From NCBI RefSeq assembly GCF_003012735.1, contig NZ_PXYI01000004.1, positions 657,531 to 721,530 on the forward strand: DNA of 64,000 nucleotides. The letters run 5' to 3'. This DNA comes from Allosphingosinicella deserti. Its GTDB lineage: Bacteria; Pseudomonadota; Alphaproteobacteria; Sphingomonadales; Sphingomonadaceae. The notes under the pieces are model-generated. The model was not told the origin of the DNA. It searched no databases and worked only from the letters and a program-made list of their open reading frames with translations. Positions 28,186 through 38,831 of this stretch are shown here, piece by piece. The position numbers were made by a program, and so were the translations under genes. Numbering within the stretch: the first letter of the stretch is position 1; every line of letters begins with the position of its first letter.

Positions 28186-28565
28186 GCGGTTACTCCTTCA
28201 TTCTGATTTCTGGCGACGACCGGCGTCGTCAGGTCATATTGGGGGCTCGACGTGTCGAGCGTTGTGGTGACGAGGTGCTCGGGTGGTTTCTTCGAGAAGA
28301 GCCATGAAATCGCGGACTTGATGGGCTGACGGGCAAGGAAGAGGGTGACGGCGCCGAGCGCTGCCGACACCGCCACCGGCCGCGCCTTAACCGCCTCGAC
28401 CGCGTCATCGGCCATTCCGGTCGAGCGCTCCTTCACTTCCTCCCAGGCGTTGCTGGCGATCGTGCTCGGGCTCAGCCGTTCCTGAAGGATGGCAACGCCG
28501 CCCATCAGTTTGCGTCGCGCGATCTCGGCCTCGCGCCGGGCGCGGGTGATGTCGGCTGCGCTCAC
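28182..28565 (-). CDS. DUF3618-type membrane-associated protein
   Basis: 127-aa protein beginning with charged helices (DITRARREAEIARRKLMGGV, a DUF3618-like opening in which the helix names two Arg/Lys clusters). A WEEVKERSTG segment and one hydrophobic helix (VAVSAALGAVTLFLARQPI) follow. DUF3618 proteins are small alphaproteobacterial proteins usually found beside holin-like membrane proteins, as here. The start and stop overlap its neighbours by four bases each. Confidence 0.75.
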   Translation of the reverse strand: MSAADITRARREAEIARRKLMGGVAILQERLSPSTIASNAWEEVKERSTGMADDAVEAVKARPVAVSAALGAVTLFLARQPIKSAISWLFSKKPPEHLVTTTLDTSSPQYDLTTPVVARNQNEGVTA

Positions 28566-28924
28566 GACAAATGCTCCCCGGCGGAAAGCGCTGCTTTCTC
28601 TTCTGCATCCCCGGCCAACGCCGACAGCTTGCCCGCGCCGTAGCGCACCAGCACGAAGGCGATGATGCCGACGACGAGGAAGACGGCCAGGCCGCTGAGC
28701 AGTGGTCCGATCAGCGCCGCCAACGCCATGACGATCGCTACGAACAAGGCAATCAGTGCGGCATTCAGCAGGAAGATCGCCGCGACCAGCGCGATGGCGC
28801 CGTTCCGCGCCTTCGCAATCCGGTGCGCGGCGATCGTCCGGTAGAGCCCGATCTCGGCCCTGGCATAGGCTTTGGCGTCTTCGGCCACCCGGCCGAAGAG
28901 GTCACCGATCGAGCTTTCGCTCAT
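28562..28924 (-). CDS. Phage-holin-family (DUF1469-like) membrane protein
   Basis: 120 aa. An N-terminal helix (SIGDLFGRVAEDAKAYARAE) is followed by two long hydrophobic helices, the layout of the Actinobacteriophage holin-4/DUF1469 superfamily common in chromosomal stress operons. A true lytic function is unlikely given the context. The ATG at 28924 is chosen; a TTG seven codons earlier is also possible. It lies between a Gly-rich membrane protein and a DUF3618 gene. Confidence 0.78.
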   Translation of the reverse strand: MSESSIGDLFGRVAEDAKAYARAEIGLYRTIAAHRIAKARNGAIALVAAIFLLNAALIALFVAIVMALAALIGPLLSGLAVFLVVGIIAFVLVRYGAGKLSALAGDAEEKAALSAGEHLS

Positions 28925-28947
28925 CCCGCCTGGCCGCGCGTCCAAGC

Positions 28948-29631
28948 TCAGGCTCCCGTGCCGGAGCCACCGGCGGAACCGCTCTTGCCCGCATTGTTGG
29001 TGCGGTTGCTGTCGCCGCCGGTTTCGAATCCGGCCTTGACGACGCGGGCCAGGGCGAAGCCGACCACGGCCGCGACGCCAATCGCGACGCCCGGGCTCTT
29101 GCGGACCGCGTCGGTGACGGTCTCGTAGATCTCGTCGACTTCCTTGTTGCGGATCGTGTCCGCAAAGCCCGAAACCGCGTCCGACGCGCGGCGGGCATAT
29201 TCGCCATAGTCGCCGCCCAGGCGCTCATCGATCGTGTCGGCGGTATCGGCGAACACGCGCGAAAGCTCCTCGAGGGCGTCGGTCGCGCGGCTCTTGCCGG
29301 TGTCGGCGAACTCGCGGACGCGGCCGCCGGCCTGGTCGCGGAGCGCATACGCCTGACTCTTCAATTGGTCGACGACGTTGCCGCCGGTGTCGTCACCGCC
29401 CGATTCGCTGCCGCCACCGCCGGTGTTGCCACCGCCGCCTGTGTTGCCGGCACCGGCGACGAACCCACCGCCGGGCTGCGCGCTCGCGGCGGTGCCGCTT
29501 CCGATCGTGCCGCCGCCAGTTTCGTTGTCATCGTCGTTGCCGAACCCGCGGCCGCCGTCGCCGTTGGTCTCCATGGCGCCATTGATGATGTGGTCGGTCC
29601 CTTCCGGGAGCTCGTTTTCGCGAGGAGGCAT
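28948..29631 (-). CDS. Glycine-rich membrane protein, head of stress cluster
   Basis: 227-aa protein. Residues 20-85 are extremely Gly/Asp/Asn/Ser-rich (GGGNTGGGG-like runs). An amphipathic helical part follows (LKSQAYALRDQAGGRVREFA, IYETVTDAVRKSP), then one hydrophobic helix (VAIGVAAVVGFALARVV) near the C-terminus. The helical part resembles CsbD/DUF883-like stress proteins, but I cannot assign a family. ATG 29631 follows TGGAG by nine bases. A candidate EcfG-type promoter lies 44-69 bases upstream. Confidence 0.78.
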   Translation of the reverse strand: MPPRENELPEGTDHIINGAMETNGDGGRGFGNDDDNETGGGTIGSGTAASAQPGGGFVAGAGNTGGGGNTGGGGSESGGDDTGGNVVDQLKSQAYALRDQAGGRVREFADTGKSRATDALEELSRVFADTADTIDERLGGDYGEYARRASDAVSGFADTIRNKEVDEIYETVTDAVRKSPGVAIGVAAVVGFALARVVKAGFETGGDSNRTNNAGKSGSAGGSGTGA

Positions 29632-29674
29632 GATCCGTTTCTCCAGCTGTTTCTCGTGATCCGTTACGGGGCCA

Positions 29675-29700
29675 AACCGGCAAGACCACCCGGTCGTTCC
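29675..29700 (-). promoter_or_regulatory. Candidate EcfG (general stress) promoter
   Basis: Minus strand GGAAC (29700-29696), 17 bases, GGTT (29678-29675). The alphaproteobacterial general-stress sigma factor EcfG recognises GGAAC-N16/17-CGTT; one base of the -10 differs. It lies 43 bases upstream of the Gly-rich membrane protein ATG. Confidence 0.6.
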
Positions 29701-29744
29701 GGATGAGTGCAACGAAAGTTGCGTCAGCGGCTCTGCGCCGATAA

Positions 29745-31073
<1,329 letters not shown>

Positions 31074-31086
31074 GGCCACATTCGGC

Positions 31087-31120
31087 GGGGGCTGCCGTGC
31101 GGATCGCGGCGGCAGTCCCC
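31087..31120 (+). terminator. Possible terminator after eno
   Basis: GGGGGCTGCCG / CGGCAGTCCCC, an 11-pair stem with one G-T pair and a 12-base loop, 13 bases after eno. There is no T-run, so intrinsic termination is uncertain. Confidence 0.4.
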
Positions 31121-31214
31121 AACTCGGCGCAAGCGCGGGGCCAAAGGTCGGTATTTTCCCGTAAAGCTGCGCAAAAGACTTGATTCGCAGAGCTTTTCCT
31201 GATTCTGTGAGTTC

Positions 31215-31532
31215 ATGAAGTCAGTCGGAAGAAATACGGTCGAAACGATCCGCCGCGCGGCATTGCCGGCGCTTGCGATTTTGATCATCGCCAATTTTCT
31301 CGGCTACGCGGTGATCGGCGCCAACGGCATCTTGAGCTGGGGCGATTACCGCCGTCTGAAGCAGGAACGGCAGGTCGAGCTTGCCCAGCTGGAGGTCGAG
31401 CGCACCCGCCTCACCCAGCGGACCGCGTTGCTCGATCCCAAGAATGTGGATCCGGATCTCGCCGACGAGATGATCCGACGGGAGCTCGGCCTCGTTCGGC
31501 CCGACGAAGTCATCATCCCCATCAAGGACTGA
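31215..31532 (+). CDS. ftsB: Septum formation initiator FtsB/DivIC-like
   Basis: 105-aa divisome protein. A short cytoplasmic N-terminus is followed by one membrane helix (ALPALAILIIANFLGYAVIG) and a periplasmic coiled coil (YRRLKQERQVELAQLEVER), then DEMIRRELGLVRPDEVI, which matches the conserved FtsB C-terminal motif. FtsB works with FtsL and FtsQ. Location between eno and pdhA is standard in alphaproteobacteria. Confidence 0.9.
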   Translation: MKSVGRNTVETIRRAALPALAILIIANFLGYAVIGANGILSWGDYRRLKQERQVELAQLEVERTRLTQRTALLDPKNVDPDLADEMIRRELGLVRPDEVIIPIKD

Positions 31533-31559
31533 GATCGGTCCACATCGTTTCCGCGTGTC

Positions 31560-31583
31560 GCGGGCTCGCCTGAGCCCGCTTTT
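31560..31583 (+). terminator. Rho-independent terminator after ftsB
   Basis: Perfect eight-pair stem GCGGGCTC-GCCT-GAGCCCGC followed by TTTT, 27 bases after ftsB and upstream of pdhA. Confidence 0.85.
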
Positions 31584-31698
31584 CCGCGCCTTCCGGCCGT
31601 GCCGTAGCGACCGGCGCCAGCACACGTTGCGCACCGGCACGTTTGCCGCCATAGAGCCCGCACCCCAGACGGACCCCTAAGGACAGGATAGCTCCACA

Positions 31699-32760
31699 GT
31701 GGCCAAGGCAGCAACGCGCGCCAGCGACGACACCGGTTCACCTCCCCCGCCAACCCACAATCGTGAAAGGCCTCCCGAGCCGCAGCGCCACCAGGCGAGC
31801 CGCGAGGAACTGCTCGAATATTATCGGCAGATGCTGCTCATCCGCCGCTTCGAGGAGCGGGCGGGGCAACTGTACGGCCTCGGGCTGATAGGCGGTTTCT
31901 GCCACCTCTACATCGGCCAGGAGGCGGTCGCGGTCGGCCTGCAGTCGGCGATGGAGCCCGGCAAGGATTCGGTGATCACCGGCTATCGCGATCATGGTCA
32001 CATGCTCGCCTACGGCATCGATCCGAAGGTGATCATGGCGGAGCTCACCGGACGCGCTGCGGGCATTTCCCGCGGCAAGGGCGGGTCGATGCACATGTTC
32101 AGCGTCGAGCATAAATTCTACGGCGGCCACGGGATCGTCGGCGCCCAGGTCAGCCTCGGCACCGGCCTTGCCTTCCAGCACAAATATTCCGGCGACGGCG
32201 GCGTCTGTCTTGCCTATTTCGGCGACGGTGCGGCCAACCAGGGCCAGGTCTATGAGAGCTTCAACATGGCCGAGCTTTGGAAGCTTCCGATCATCTACGT
32301 GATCGAGAACAACCAATATGCCATGGGCACCAGCGTCAATCGCGCGTCCGCCGAGGACCAGCTCTATCGACGCGGCGAAAGCTTCCGGATCCCTGGCCTT
32401 CAGGTCGACGGCATGGACGTGCTTGCCGTCCGCGGCGCCGCCACAACCGCGCTCGATTGGGTGCGCTCCGGCAAGGGCCCGATCCTGCTCGAACTCAAGA
32501 CCTATCGCTATCGCGGCCACTCGATGTCCGATCCGGCCAAGTACAGGTCGCGCGAGGAAGTCCAGTCGGTCCGTGACAAGTCCGATCCGATCGAGGCGGT
32601 GAAGCGCGAGCTCGCCGCGGCCGGTGTCAGCGAGGAGGAGCTCAAAAAGCTCGACTCCGACATCAAGAAGATCGTCACGGAAGCTGCCGATTTCGCCGAG
32701 CAGAGCCCCGAGCCGGAAGCTGCCGAACTCTACACCGATGTACTGGTAGAGACCTACTGA
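31699..32760 (+). CDS. pdhA: Pyruvate dehydrogenase E1 component, alpha subunit
   Basis: 353-aa thiamine diphosphate-dependent subunit decarboxylating pyruvate in the PDH complex. It contains the substrate/TPP region [24 protein letters not shown] and the TPP-Mg motif from GDG at 175-177 to NN at 204-205. [16 protein letters not shown] includes the phosphorylation-loop region of the family. A GTG at 31699 starts it, after an extended Pro-rich N-terminus of about 30 residues. The TGA overlaps the pdhB ATG by one base. Confidence 0.95.
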   Translation: MAKAATRASDDTGSPPPPTHNRERPPEPQRHQASREELLEYYRQMLLIRRFEERAGQLYGLGLIGGFCHLYIGQEAVAVGLQSAMEPGKDSVITGYRDHGHMLAYGIDPKVIMAELTGRAAGISRGKGGSMHMFSVEHKFYGGHGIVGAQVSLGTGLAFQHKYSGDGGVCLAYFGDGAANQGQVYESFNMAELWKLPIIYVIENNQYAMGTSVNRASAEDQLYRRGESFRIPGLQVDGMDVLAVRGAATTALDWVRSGKGPILLELKTYRYRGHSMSDPAKYRSREEVQSVRDKSDPIEAVKRELAAAGVSEEELKKLDSDIKKIVTEAADFAEQSPEPEAAELYTDVLVETY

Positions 32761-34166
32761 TGCCGATCGAACTGAAGATGCCCGCTCTCTCCCCGACGAT
32801 GGAGGAGGGAACCCTTGCCAAGTGGCTGGTGAAGGAGGGCGATAGCGTCACCTCCGGCACCATCCTGGCCGAGATCGAGACCGACAAGGCCACGATGGAG
32901 TTCGAGGCGATCGACGAAGGCGTCGTTGCCAAGATCCTCGTCGCCGAAGGCGCCGACGAAGTGAAGGTCGGCACGGTCATCGCCATCCTCGCGGCCGAGG
33001 GCGAAGATGCCGTCAATGTCGCCGGGGCTGCCCATGAGGGCGCGAGCGGCGGCCAGGCGGCCGACATCGCAGCGTCGCCGGCCGAGGAGGCGCAGGCCCA
33101 GCAGGCGACGGTGAGCACGCGTCCGAAGAAGGGCGAAGCGCCGGCCAGCCTGCAGGTGGAACCGGAGGTGCCGGAAGGCACGGAGATGGTCCGCCAGACC
33201 GTCCGGGAAGCGCTTCGGGACGCGATGGCCGAGGAAATGCGCTCCGACGATCGCGTGTTTGTGATGGGCGAGGAAGTCGCCGAATATCAGGGCGCCTACA
33301 AGGTTACCCAGGGTCTGCTCGAAGAGTTCGGCGATCGACGGGTGATCGACACGCCGATCACCGAATATGGCTTTGCCGGCGTCGGCACCGGTGCGGCGAT
33401 GGGCGGACTCAAGCCGATCATCGAGTTCATGACGTTCAACTTCGCCATGCAGGCGATCGATCACATCATCAACTCGGCCGCCAAGACCAATTACATGTCC
33501 GGTGGCCAGATGCGCTGCCCGATCGTGTTCCGCGGCCCGAACGGCGCCGCTGCGCGCGTCGGCGCCCAGCACAGCCAGAATTACGGTCCGTGGTATGCAA
33601 GCGTGCCTGGCCTGATAGTCATCGCGCCCTATTCGGCGGCCGACGCGAAGGGGCTGCTCAAGGCGGCAATCCGCTCCGAGGATCCGGTGGTCTTCCTCGA
33701 GAACGAATTGCTTTACGGCCAAAGCTTCGAGGTTCCCAAGCTCGACGATTATGTCCTTCCGATCGGCAAGGCGCGGGTTGCGCGCGAGGGCAAGGACGTC
33801 ACCCTCGTCAGCTATTCGATCGGCGTCGGAGTGGCGCTCGACGCTGCGACCAAGCTTGCCGAGGACGGGATCGAAGCCGAGGTGATCGACCTTCGCACCC
33901 TGCGCCCGCTCGACAAGGAAACCGTGCTTCGCTCGCTCGCCAAGACCAACCGCATGGTCTGCGTCGAGGAAGGCTGGCCGGTCTGCTCGATCTCTGCCGA
34001 GTTGATGGCGACCGCGATGGAAGAGGGGTTCGACGATCTCGATGCGCCGGTTCTCCGCGTCACCAATGAGGACGTGCCGCTGCCTTATGCCGCCAATCTC
34101 GAGAAGATGGCGCTGATCGACATCGATCGCGTCGTCGCGGCCGCGAAAAAGGTCTGCTACCGCTGA
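32760..34166 (+). CDS. pdhB: Pyruvate dehydrogenase E1 beta subunit with N-terminal lipoyl domain
   Basis: 468 aa, longer than a plain E1 beta (about 330) because residues 1-80 form a lipoyl domain with the lipoylated Lys at 43 in [14 protein letters not shown] Glu/Ala/Gln-rich linker follows. The E1 beta part (from about 140) has [30 protein letters not shown], the [14 protein letters not shown] helix, and a C-terminal domain containing [11 protein letters not shown]. This fusion is known in several alphaproteobacteria. No E2 or E3 gene is in the window. Confidence 0.96.
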   Translation: MPIELKMPALSPTMEEGTLAKWLVKEGDSVTSGTILAEIETDKATMEFEAIDEGVVAKILVAEGADEVKVGTVIAILAAEGEDAVNVAGAAHEGASGGQAADIAASPAEEAQAQQATVSTRPKKGEAPASLQVEPEVPEGTEMVRQTVREALRDAMAEEMRSDDRVFVMGEEVAEYQGAYKVTQGLLEEFGDRRVIDTPITEYGFAGVGTGAAMGGLKPIIEFMTFNFAMQAIDHIINSAAKTNYMSGGQMRCPIVFRGPNGAAARVGAQHSQNYGPWYASVPGLIVIAPYSAADAKGLLKAAIRSEDPVVFLENELLYGQSFEVPKLDDYVLPIGKARVAREGKDVTLVSYSIGVGVALDAATKLAEDGIEAEVIDLRTLRPLDKETVLRSLAKTNRMVCVEEGWPVCSISAELMATAMEEGFDDLDAPVLRVTNEDVPLPYAANLEKMALIDIDRVVAAAKKVCYR

Positions 34167-34169
34167 TCC

Positions 34170-34198
34170 GCAGGAGGGGGCGGCGACGCCCCCTCTGC
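34170..34198 (+). other. Stable GNRA-loop hairpin after pdhB
   Basis: Nine-pair stem GAGGGGGCG / CGCCCCCTC (34174-34182 and 34187-34195) capped by the tetraloop GCGA, with a further GCA/TGC pairing outside a bulge. It begins just after the pdhB stop and is followed by no T-run. It may protect the pdhAB mRNA 3' end or uncouple the next gene. Confidence 0.5.
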
Positions 34199-34215
34199 AA
34201 TGCCAGGAGCGCGCG

Positions 34216-34875
34216 ATGGCAGAACTCGACCGCGACCGCGTCCTGGCGCTCAGCTACATTCCTGCCGCCCGACGGAGCGCCGTCGAGGCGCTTTGGCAGC
34301 TGGATCTGGCCCTCGGCAATGCACTCTCCGGCGGCCGGGAGCCGCTGATCAGCCAGATCAAGCTCGCCTGGTGGCGCGAATCGCTCGAGAAGCTCGATCG
34401 CCAGCGTGCCCCCGCCGAACCCGGTCTGCAATCTGCCGAGACCTTTCTCTTGCCGAACGGCATCAGCGGCGCCGAGCTCTCCGCGATGGAGGAGGGGTGG
34501 TCGGTGCTGCTGACCCCTGACGTGCTCAGCGAGGAAAATCTCGCCCTCTACGCCGCGGCGCGCGGCGGCCGGCTGTTCCGCTATACGGCCCGATTGCTGG
34601 GCGAAAGCGCTGATGCCCGGATGGAGAGCGCCGGCGAAGCCTGGGCGCTGATCGATCTCGCGCGGCACAGCGCTAATCAGCCCGATGCCGATGCGGCCGT
34701 CGCCGGCGCACGGGAACGGCTCCGGCGGCTTAGCTGGCCCTCGCGCCTGCGGCCGCTCGGCATGCTGGCTTCGCTCGCCGCGCGCGATGCGGAGATCGAT
34801 CGGCCGCGCTGGGAAGAGCAAGGGGCACCACGACGCATGCTTCGGATGCTACGTCATCGTCTCACTGGTATTTGA
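34216..34875 (+). CDS. Squalene/phytoene synthase-family protein
   Basis: 219-aa helical protein resembling the N-terminal half of trans-isoprenyl diphosphate synthases of the squalene/phytoene type (RDRVLALSYIPAARRSAVEALWQLD; ISQIKLAWWRESLEKL). The Asp-rich DxxxD motifs needed for catalysis are not evident and the protein is shorter than true enzymes (about 280). It may therefore be a non-catalytic relative like the NDUFAF6 branch linked to respiratory complex I assembly. The ATG is six bases after AGGAG. Confidence 0.62.
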   Translation: MAELDRDRVLALSYIPAARRSAVEALWQLDLALGNALSGGREPLISQIKLAWWRESLEKLDRQRAPAEPGLQSAETFLLPNGISGAELSAMEEGWSVLLTPDVLSEENLALYAAARGGRLFRYTARLLGESADARMESAGEAWALIDLARHSANQPDADAAVAGARERLRRLSWPSRLRPLGMLASLAARDAEIDRPRWEEQGAPRRMLRMLRHRLTGI

Positions 34876-34950
34876 CCCCGTTTTGTTCTAGACTCGGTCG
34901 TGTCGTCCGATGCGGGCGGGTGTGAAGCGTGCTCCAGCGGGAGAAGAGCG

Positions 34951-35412
34951 ATGCTTCGTTATGCGACCGGGACTGCCTCTGTCTTGCTTTTCCTCATTGC
35001 CGGCTTCTTCCTGTGGAAGAGCCAGGGCTCGGCGGAAAATCCGATCCCCAAGGCGCCCAAGGCTCTAGCGGCGCTCTCCGCCGCCGACCAGACGGAAGAC
35101 GCACGCGGCGACGAACCGGCCGCAACGCCACCGGCCGCAACCGAGACGAGCAAGGAAGAGAAGCGGTTCGCGCGCGCCGACAAGGACAAGGACGGCAAGA
35201 TCACGCTCGAAGAACTGTACCTGCCGCGTCGCAAGGCGTTCGCCCGTCTCGACACCAACAGCGACGGTCGTCTGGCATTCGAGGAATGGTCCGCTTCAAC
35301 CAACGAGAAATTCGGCGAAGCTGACAAGGACAGGTCGGCCTCGCTCAGCCCTGCCGAATTCGCAACCACGAAGCCCAAGACCAAGGCGAAACCGAAGGTC
35401 TGCGCCTGCTGA
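34951..35412 (+). CDS. Membrane-anchored EF-hand protein
   Basis: 153 aa. One N-terminal membrane segment (ATGTASVLLFLIAGFFLW) anchors a periplasmic part with a Pro/Ala/Glu linker. It carries EF-hand loops: DKDKDGKITLEE and DTNSDGRLAFEE look competent for calcium, while a third, DKDRSASLSPAE, lacks the central Gly. The ATG at 34951 is preferred over an earlier in-frame GTG because it starts just before the membrane helix. The tail ends in CAC after a Lys-rich stretch. The role is unknown, probably calcium sensing or buffering. Confidence 0.8.
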   Translation: MLRYATGTASVLLFLIAGFFLWKSQGSAENPIPKAPKALAALSAADQTEDARGDEPAATPPAATETSKEEKRFARADKDKDGKITLEELYLPRRKAFARLDTNSDGRLAFEEWSASTNEKFGEADKDRSASLSPAEFATTKPKTKAKPKVCAC

Positions 35413-35431
35413 CAAGGCCTTCGCCACTCGT

Positions 35432-35875
35432 TCAGGTTGGCGGGTCGGTGCCTTCAAGACCGCGCGTGTCGGGGCGGAACTTGGCGTGTCGTGGCAGTGT
35501 GTCGGCGGGGTCGAACCAGCCAATCCGACTTGCCCAGAAGATGTGGAAGCCCGGCACAACCGCGTTGGGATCATCGAGCGTCGCGACGCTGAAATCGACC
35601 GTCTCGGGCTGGTGATCGACCTCCATCGTGAACGGGGTCCCGCAGTCTCCGCAGAACCGGCGGAAGCCGAAGCTGGACGATTTGAAGGTCTTCACCCGGT
35701 CGGCTCCCTTGGTGAAGACGAGGTCGTCGGCGGGTACCGACGAGAAGACCATGGCCGGCGCGCCGGAGTTCAGCTGGCAGGTACGGCAGTGGCAATAGCC
35801 GGTATCGAAAGGTTCGCTCTCCAGCCGGTAGCGGACCGCTCCGCAAGCACAGCCGCCGGTCAGAAGGTCGTTCAT
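35432..35875 (-). CDS. GFA/CENP-V-family zinc protein
   Basis: 147-aa protein of the GFA (glutathione-dependent formaldehyde-activating enzyme-like) family. The zinc-binding Cys pattern is present: GGCACGAVRY, YCHCRTCQ and FCGDCGTPF. The family name is historic and most members have no proven formaldehyde activity. The ATG at 35875 gives MNDLLTGGCACG; an earlier TTG two codons upstream is less likely. It converges with the EF-hand gene, 19 bases away. Confidence 0.88.
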   Translation of the reverse strand: MNDLLTGGCACGAVRYRLESEPFDTGYCHCRTCQLNSGAPAMVFSSVPADDLVFTKGADRVKTFKSSSFGFRRFCGDCGTPFTMEVDHQPETVDFSVATLDDPNAVVPGFHIFWASRIGWFDPADTLPRHAKFRPDTRGLEGTDPPT

Positions 35876-36017
35876 GGCCAAGGGGTAAGCGGGCGCAGCA
35901 AGCGCGTCAATTGACTTGCCATAGGGCCAACCCTACATCGCCAGCAACGATTGCAAGGGGGGCGGCGCACTGCCGCGTCTTGCGCGTGGCCCGCATTCAA
36001 GAAGATTAGGATCGCCC

Positions 36018-38747
36018 ATGTTTGGCGGATTTGCCAAAGCCATTTTCGGATCGTCCAACGATCGCTACGTGCGCTCGTTGCGCAAGATTGTCGACCGTAT
36101 CAACGGGTTCGAGCCGACCATCTCCGCAATGACCGACGACGAGCTTCGCGGCCAGACGGTCATCTTCCGGCAGCGTCTCGCTGACGGGCAGGATCTCGAC
36201 GACATTCTTCCCGAAGCCTTCGCCACCGTCCGGGAGGCCGGCAAGCGGGTGCTCGGCCAGCGCCATTACGACGTCCAGATGATTGGCGGCATCGTTCTGC
36301 ATCGGGGCGAGATCGCCGAGATGCGGACCGGTGAAGGCAAGACTCTGGTCGCGACGCTCGCCACCTATCTGAACGCGCTTGAAGGCAAGGGCGTACACGT
36401 CGTCACGGTCAACGATTATCTTGCCCGCCGCGACGCCGACTGGATGGGCCAGGTTTATCGCTTCCTGGGTCTCACGGTGGGTGTGATCGTTCCAAACCTG
36501 TCCGATCACCAGCGTCGCCAGGCTTATGCGTCCGACATCACGTACGGCACGAATAACGAGTTCGGCTTCGACTATCTGCGCGACAACATGAAATATGATC
36601 GCGCGTCGCTGGTGCAGCGACCGTTTAACTACGCGATCGTCGACGAGGTGGATTCGATCCTGATCGACGAGGCGCGCACGCCGCTGATCATCTCCGGCCC
36701 GACCGACGACAAGTCGGAACTCTACAAGTCGGTCGATGCGGTCGTGAAGACGCTCGATCCGATCGATTACGAGGTCGACGAGAAGCAGCGCTCTGTCGTG
36801 CTCACCGAGGATGGTACCGAAAAGATCGAGCGGCTGCTCGAGGATGCCGGGCTGCTTTTCGGCTCCAACCTCTACGACTTCGAGAACACCGTCGTCGTCC
36901 ACCACCTGAACCAGGCGCTGCGCGCGAACGTCATGTTCAAGCGCGACATCGATTACATCGTCAAAAACGACAAGATCATCATCATCGACGAGTTCACCGG
37001 CCGCATGATGGAGGGCCGACGCTGGTCCGAGGGCCTGCACCAGGCCGTCGAGGCGAAGGAGGGCGTCAATATCGAGCCCGAGAACCAGACGCTCGCCTCG
37101 ATCACATTCCAGAATTATTTCCGGCTCTACCCCAAGCTTGGCGGCATGACCGGCACTGCGGCGACCGAGGCGGCTGAATTCTACGACATCTACAAGATCA
37201 ACGTCGTCACCATTCCGACCCACGTCTCGGTGAAGCGGATCGACGAGGACGACGAATTCTACAAGAACCAGAACGACAAGTTCGCCGCGATTGCCAAGGC
37301 GATCAAGGAGAAGCAGGAGATCGGCCAGCCGGTACTGGTCGGCACGGTCTCGATCGAGAAATCGGAACTGCTCGCTGAATTCCTGCAGCGCGAAGGCGTG
37401 CGCCACGAAGTGTTGAACGCCCGCTATCACGAGCAGGAAGCCCATATCGTCGCCCAGGCTGGCCGCCTCGGCGCCGTGACGATCGCGACCAACATGGCAG
37501 GCCGCGGCACCGACATCCAGCTCGGCGGCAACGTCGAGTTCCGGGTCAACGACGAGCTGTCGGACATGGAGGAGGGGCCCGATCGCCACGCAGCGGTCGA
37601 GCGGATCAAGCAGGAAGTTCAGGAGGAGAAAGCGCGCGTGCTCGCCGCCGGCGGTCTGTTCGTCCTCGGCACCGAGCGGCACGAAAGCCGCCGCATCGAC
37701 AACCAGCTGCGCGGCCGTTCGGGCCGCCAGGGCGATCCGGGGCTCAGCCGCTTCTACCTCTCGCTCGATGACGATCTGCTGCGCATCTTCGGCCCACAGA
37801 CGATGTTCGCGCGCCTGATGAACAAGAATCTTGAGGATGGCGAGGCGATCGTCAGCCCCTGGATCTCCAAGGCAATCGAGACCGCGCAGAAGAAGGTCGA
37901 GGCACGCAACTACGACATCCGCAAGCAGGTCGTCGAATATGACGACGTGATGAACGATCAGCGCAAGGTGATCTACGAGCAGCGCTCCGACATCATGGAC
38001 GCGGACACGATCGGTGACGTCGTCGAGGACATGCGCGCGGAGACGGTGAACGCGATCGTTGGGGAGGCCTGCCCGCCCAACACCTATCCCGAACAATGGG
38101 ATATCGCCCACCTGAAGACGCGCATGCTCGAAGTGTTCGGCCTGGAGCCGCCGGTCGAGGAGTGGATGCAGGAAGAGGCGATCGATCCGGAGATCTTCGT
38201 CGAGCGCATCCAGGCGATGGCCGCTGCGCAAATCGAGGAGAAGAAGGCGACGATTCCGACCGAGAGCTTCATCCAGGTCGAGAAATCGATCCTGCTCCAG
38301 TCGCTAGACCATCACTGGAAGGAGCATCTGGCGATGCTCGACGCGCTTCGCCAAGTCATCCATCTGCGCGCTTACGCGCAGAAGAAGCCGATCGACGAAT
38401 ATAAGCGGGAAGCCTTCCAGCAGTTCGAGCGCATGCTGATTGCGATCCGCGAGGACGTGACCCGCACCCTCGCGCTGGCGACCATCACCATGCCGGAGCC
38501 GGAGCCCGAATATTCGGACCTGCCGGACTTCATCACCCACCATATCGATCCGCTGACCGGCGACGATGACACGGCAGATATCGACGGGTCGACCGGCAAC
38601 GTGTTGTCGCGCCTGCCGCCGCTTCAGATCGAGCGGCCGGAACTGCCCGCGGGGCTGGACCTTGCCGAAGCTCCGGTCAGCAGGAACGCGCCGTGCCCAT
38701 GCGGTTCGGGTCAGAAATACAAGCATTGCCACGGCCAGCTCGCCTGA
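36018..38747 (+). CDS. secA: Preprotein translocase ATPase SecA
   Basis: 909-aa motor of the Sec export pathway. Walker A TGEGKT is at about 104-109 and the [15 protein letters not shown] helicase motif follows. The preprotein cross-linking domain and the second nucleotide-binding domain ([34 protein letters not shown]) are intact. The C-terminal zinc tail [17 protein letters not shown] binds SecB and phospholipid. The gene stands alone and is followed by a terminator. A long antisense open frame is a codon-bias shadow. Confidence 0.98.
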   Translation: MFGGFAKAIFGSSNDRYVRSLRKIVDRINGFEPTISAMTDDELRGQTVIFRQRLADGQDLDDILPEAFATVREAGKRVLGQRHYDVQMIGGIVLHRGEIAEMRTGEGKTLVATLATYLNALEGKGVHVVTVNDYLARRDADWMGQVYRFLGLTVGVIVPNLSDHQRRQAYASDITYGTNNEFGFDYLRDNMKYDRASLVQRPFNYAIVDEVDSILIDEARTPLIISGPTDDKSELYKSVDAVVKTLDPIDYEVDEKQRSVVLTEDGTEKIERLLEDAGLLFGSNLYDFENTVVVHHLNQALRANVMFKRDIDYIVKNDKIIIIDEFTGRMMEGRRWSEGLHQAVEAKEGVNIEPENQTLASITFQNYFRLYPKLGGMTGTAATEAAEFYDIYKINVVTIPTHVSVKRIDEDDEFYKNQNDKFAAIAKAIKEKQEIGQPVLVGTVSIEKSELLAEFLQREGVRHEVLNARYHEQEAHIVAQAGRLGAVTIATNMAGRGTDIQLGGNVEFRVNDELSDMEEGPDRHAAVERIKQEVQEEKARVLAAGGLFVLGTERHESRRIDNQLRGRSGRQGDPGLSRFYLSLDDDLLRIFGPQTMFARLMNKNLEDGEAIVSPWISKAIETAQKKVEARNYDIRKQVVEYDDVMNDQRKVIYEQRSDIMDADTIGDVVEDMRAETVNAIVGEACPPNTYPEQWDIAHLKTRMLEVFGLEPPVEEWMQEEAIDPEIFVERIQAMAAAQIEEKKATIPTESFIQVEKSILLQSLDHHWKEHLAMLDALRQVIHLRAYAQKKPIDEYKREAFQQFERMLIAIREDVTRTLALATITMPEPEPEYSDLPDFITHHIDPLTGDDDTADIDGSTGNVLSRLPPLQIERPELPAGLDLAEAPVSRNAPCPCGSGQKYKHCHGQLA

Positions 38748-38770
38748 GCTGACGCCCCGGACAAGAGAAA

Positions 38771-38805
38771 GGGCCGGTGCGGGAAATCCCGCGCCGGCCC
38801 TTTTC
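38771..38805 (+). terminator. Rho-independent terminator after secA
   Basis: GGGCCGG-T-GCGGG-AAAT-CCCGC-G-CCGGCCC followed by TTTTCC, a 13-pair stem with one T-G pair, 23 bases after the secA stop. It also faces the convergent hemerythrin-domain gene. Confidence 0.9.
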
Positions 38806-38831
38806 CGTTTCAGTGCCTCGTCGGTAGCGGA

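Noticed and set aside
36006..38231. 741-codon open frame antisense to secA
   Set aside because: Same codon-bias artefact; secA is complete on the plus strand with all its motifs.
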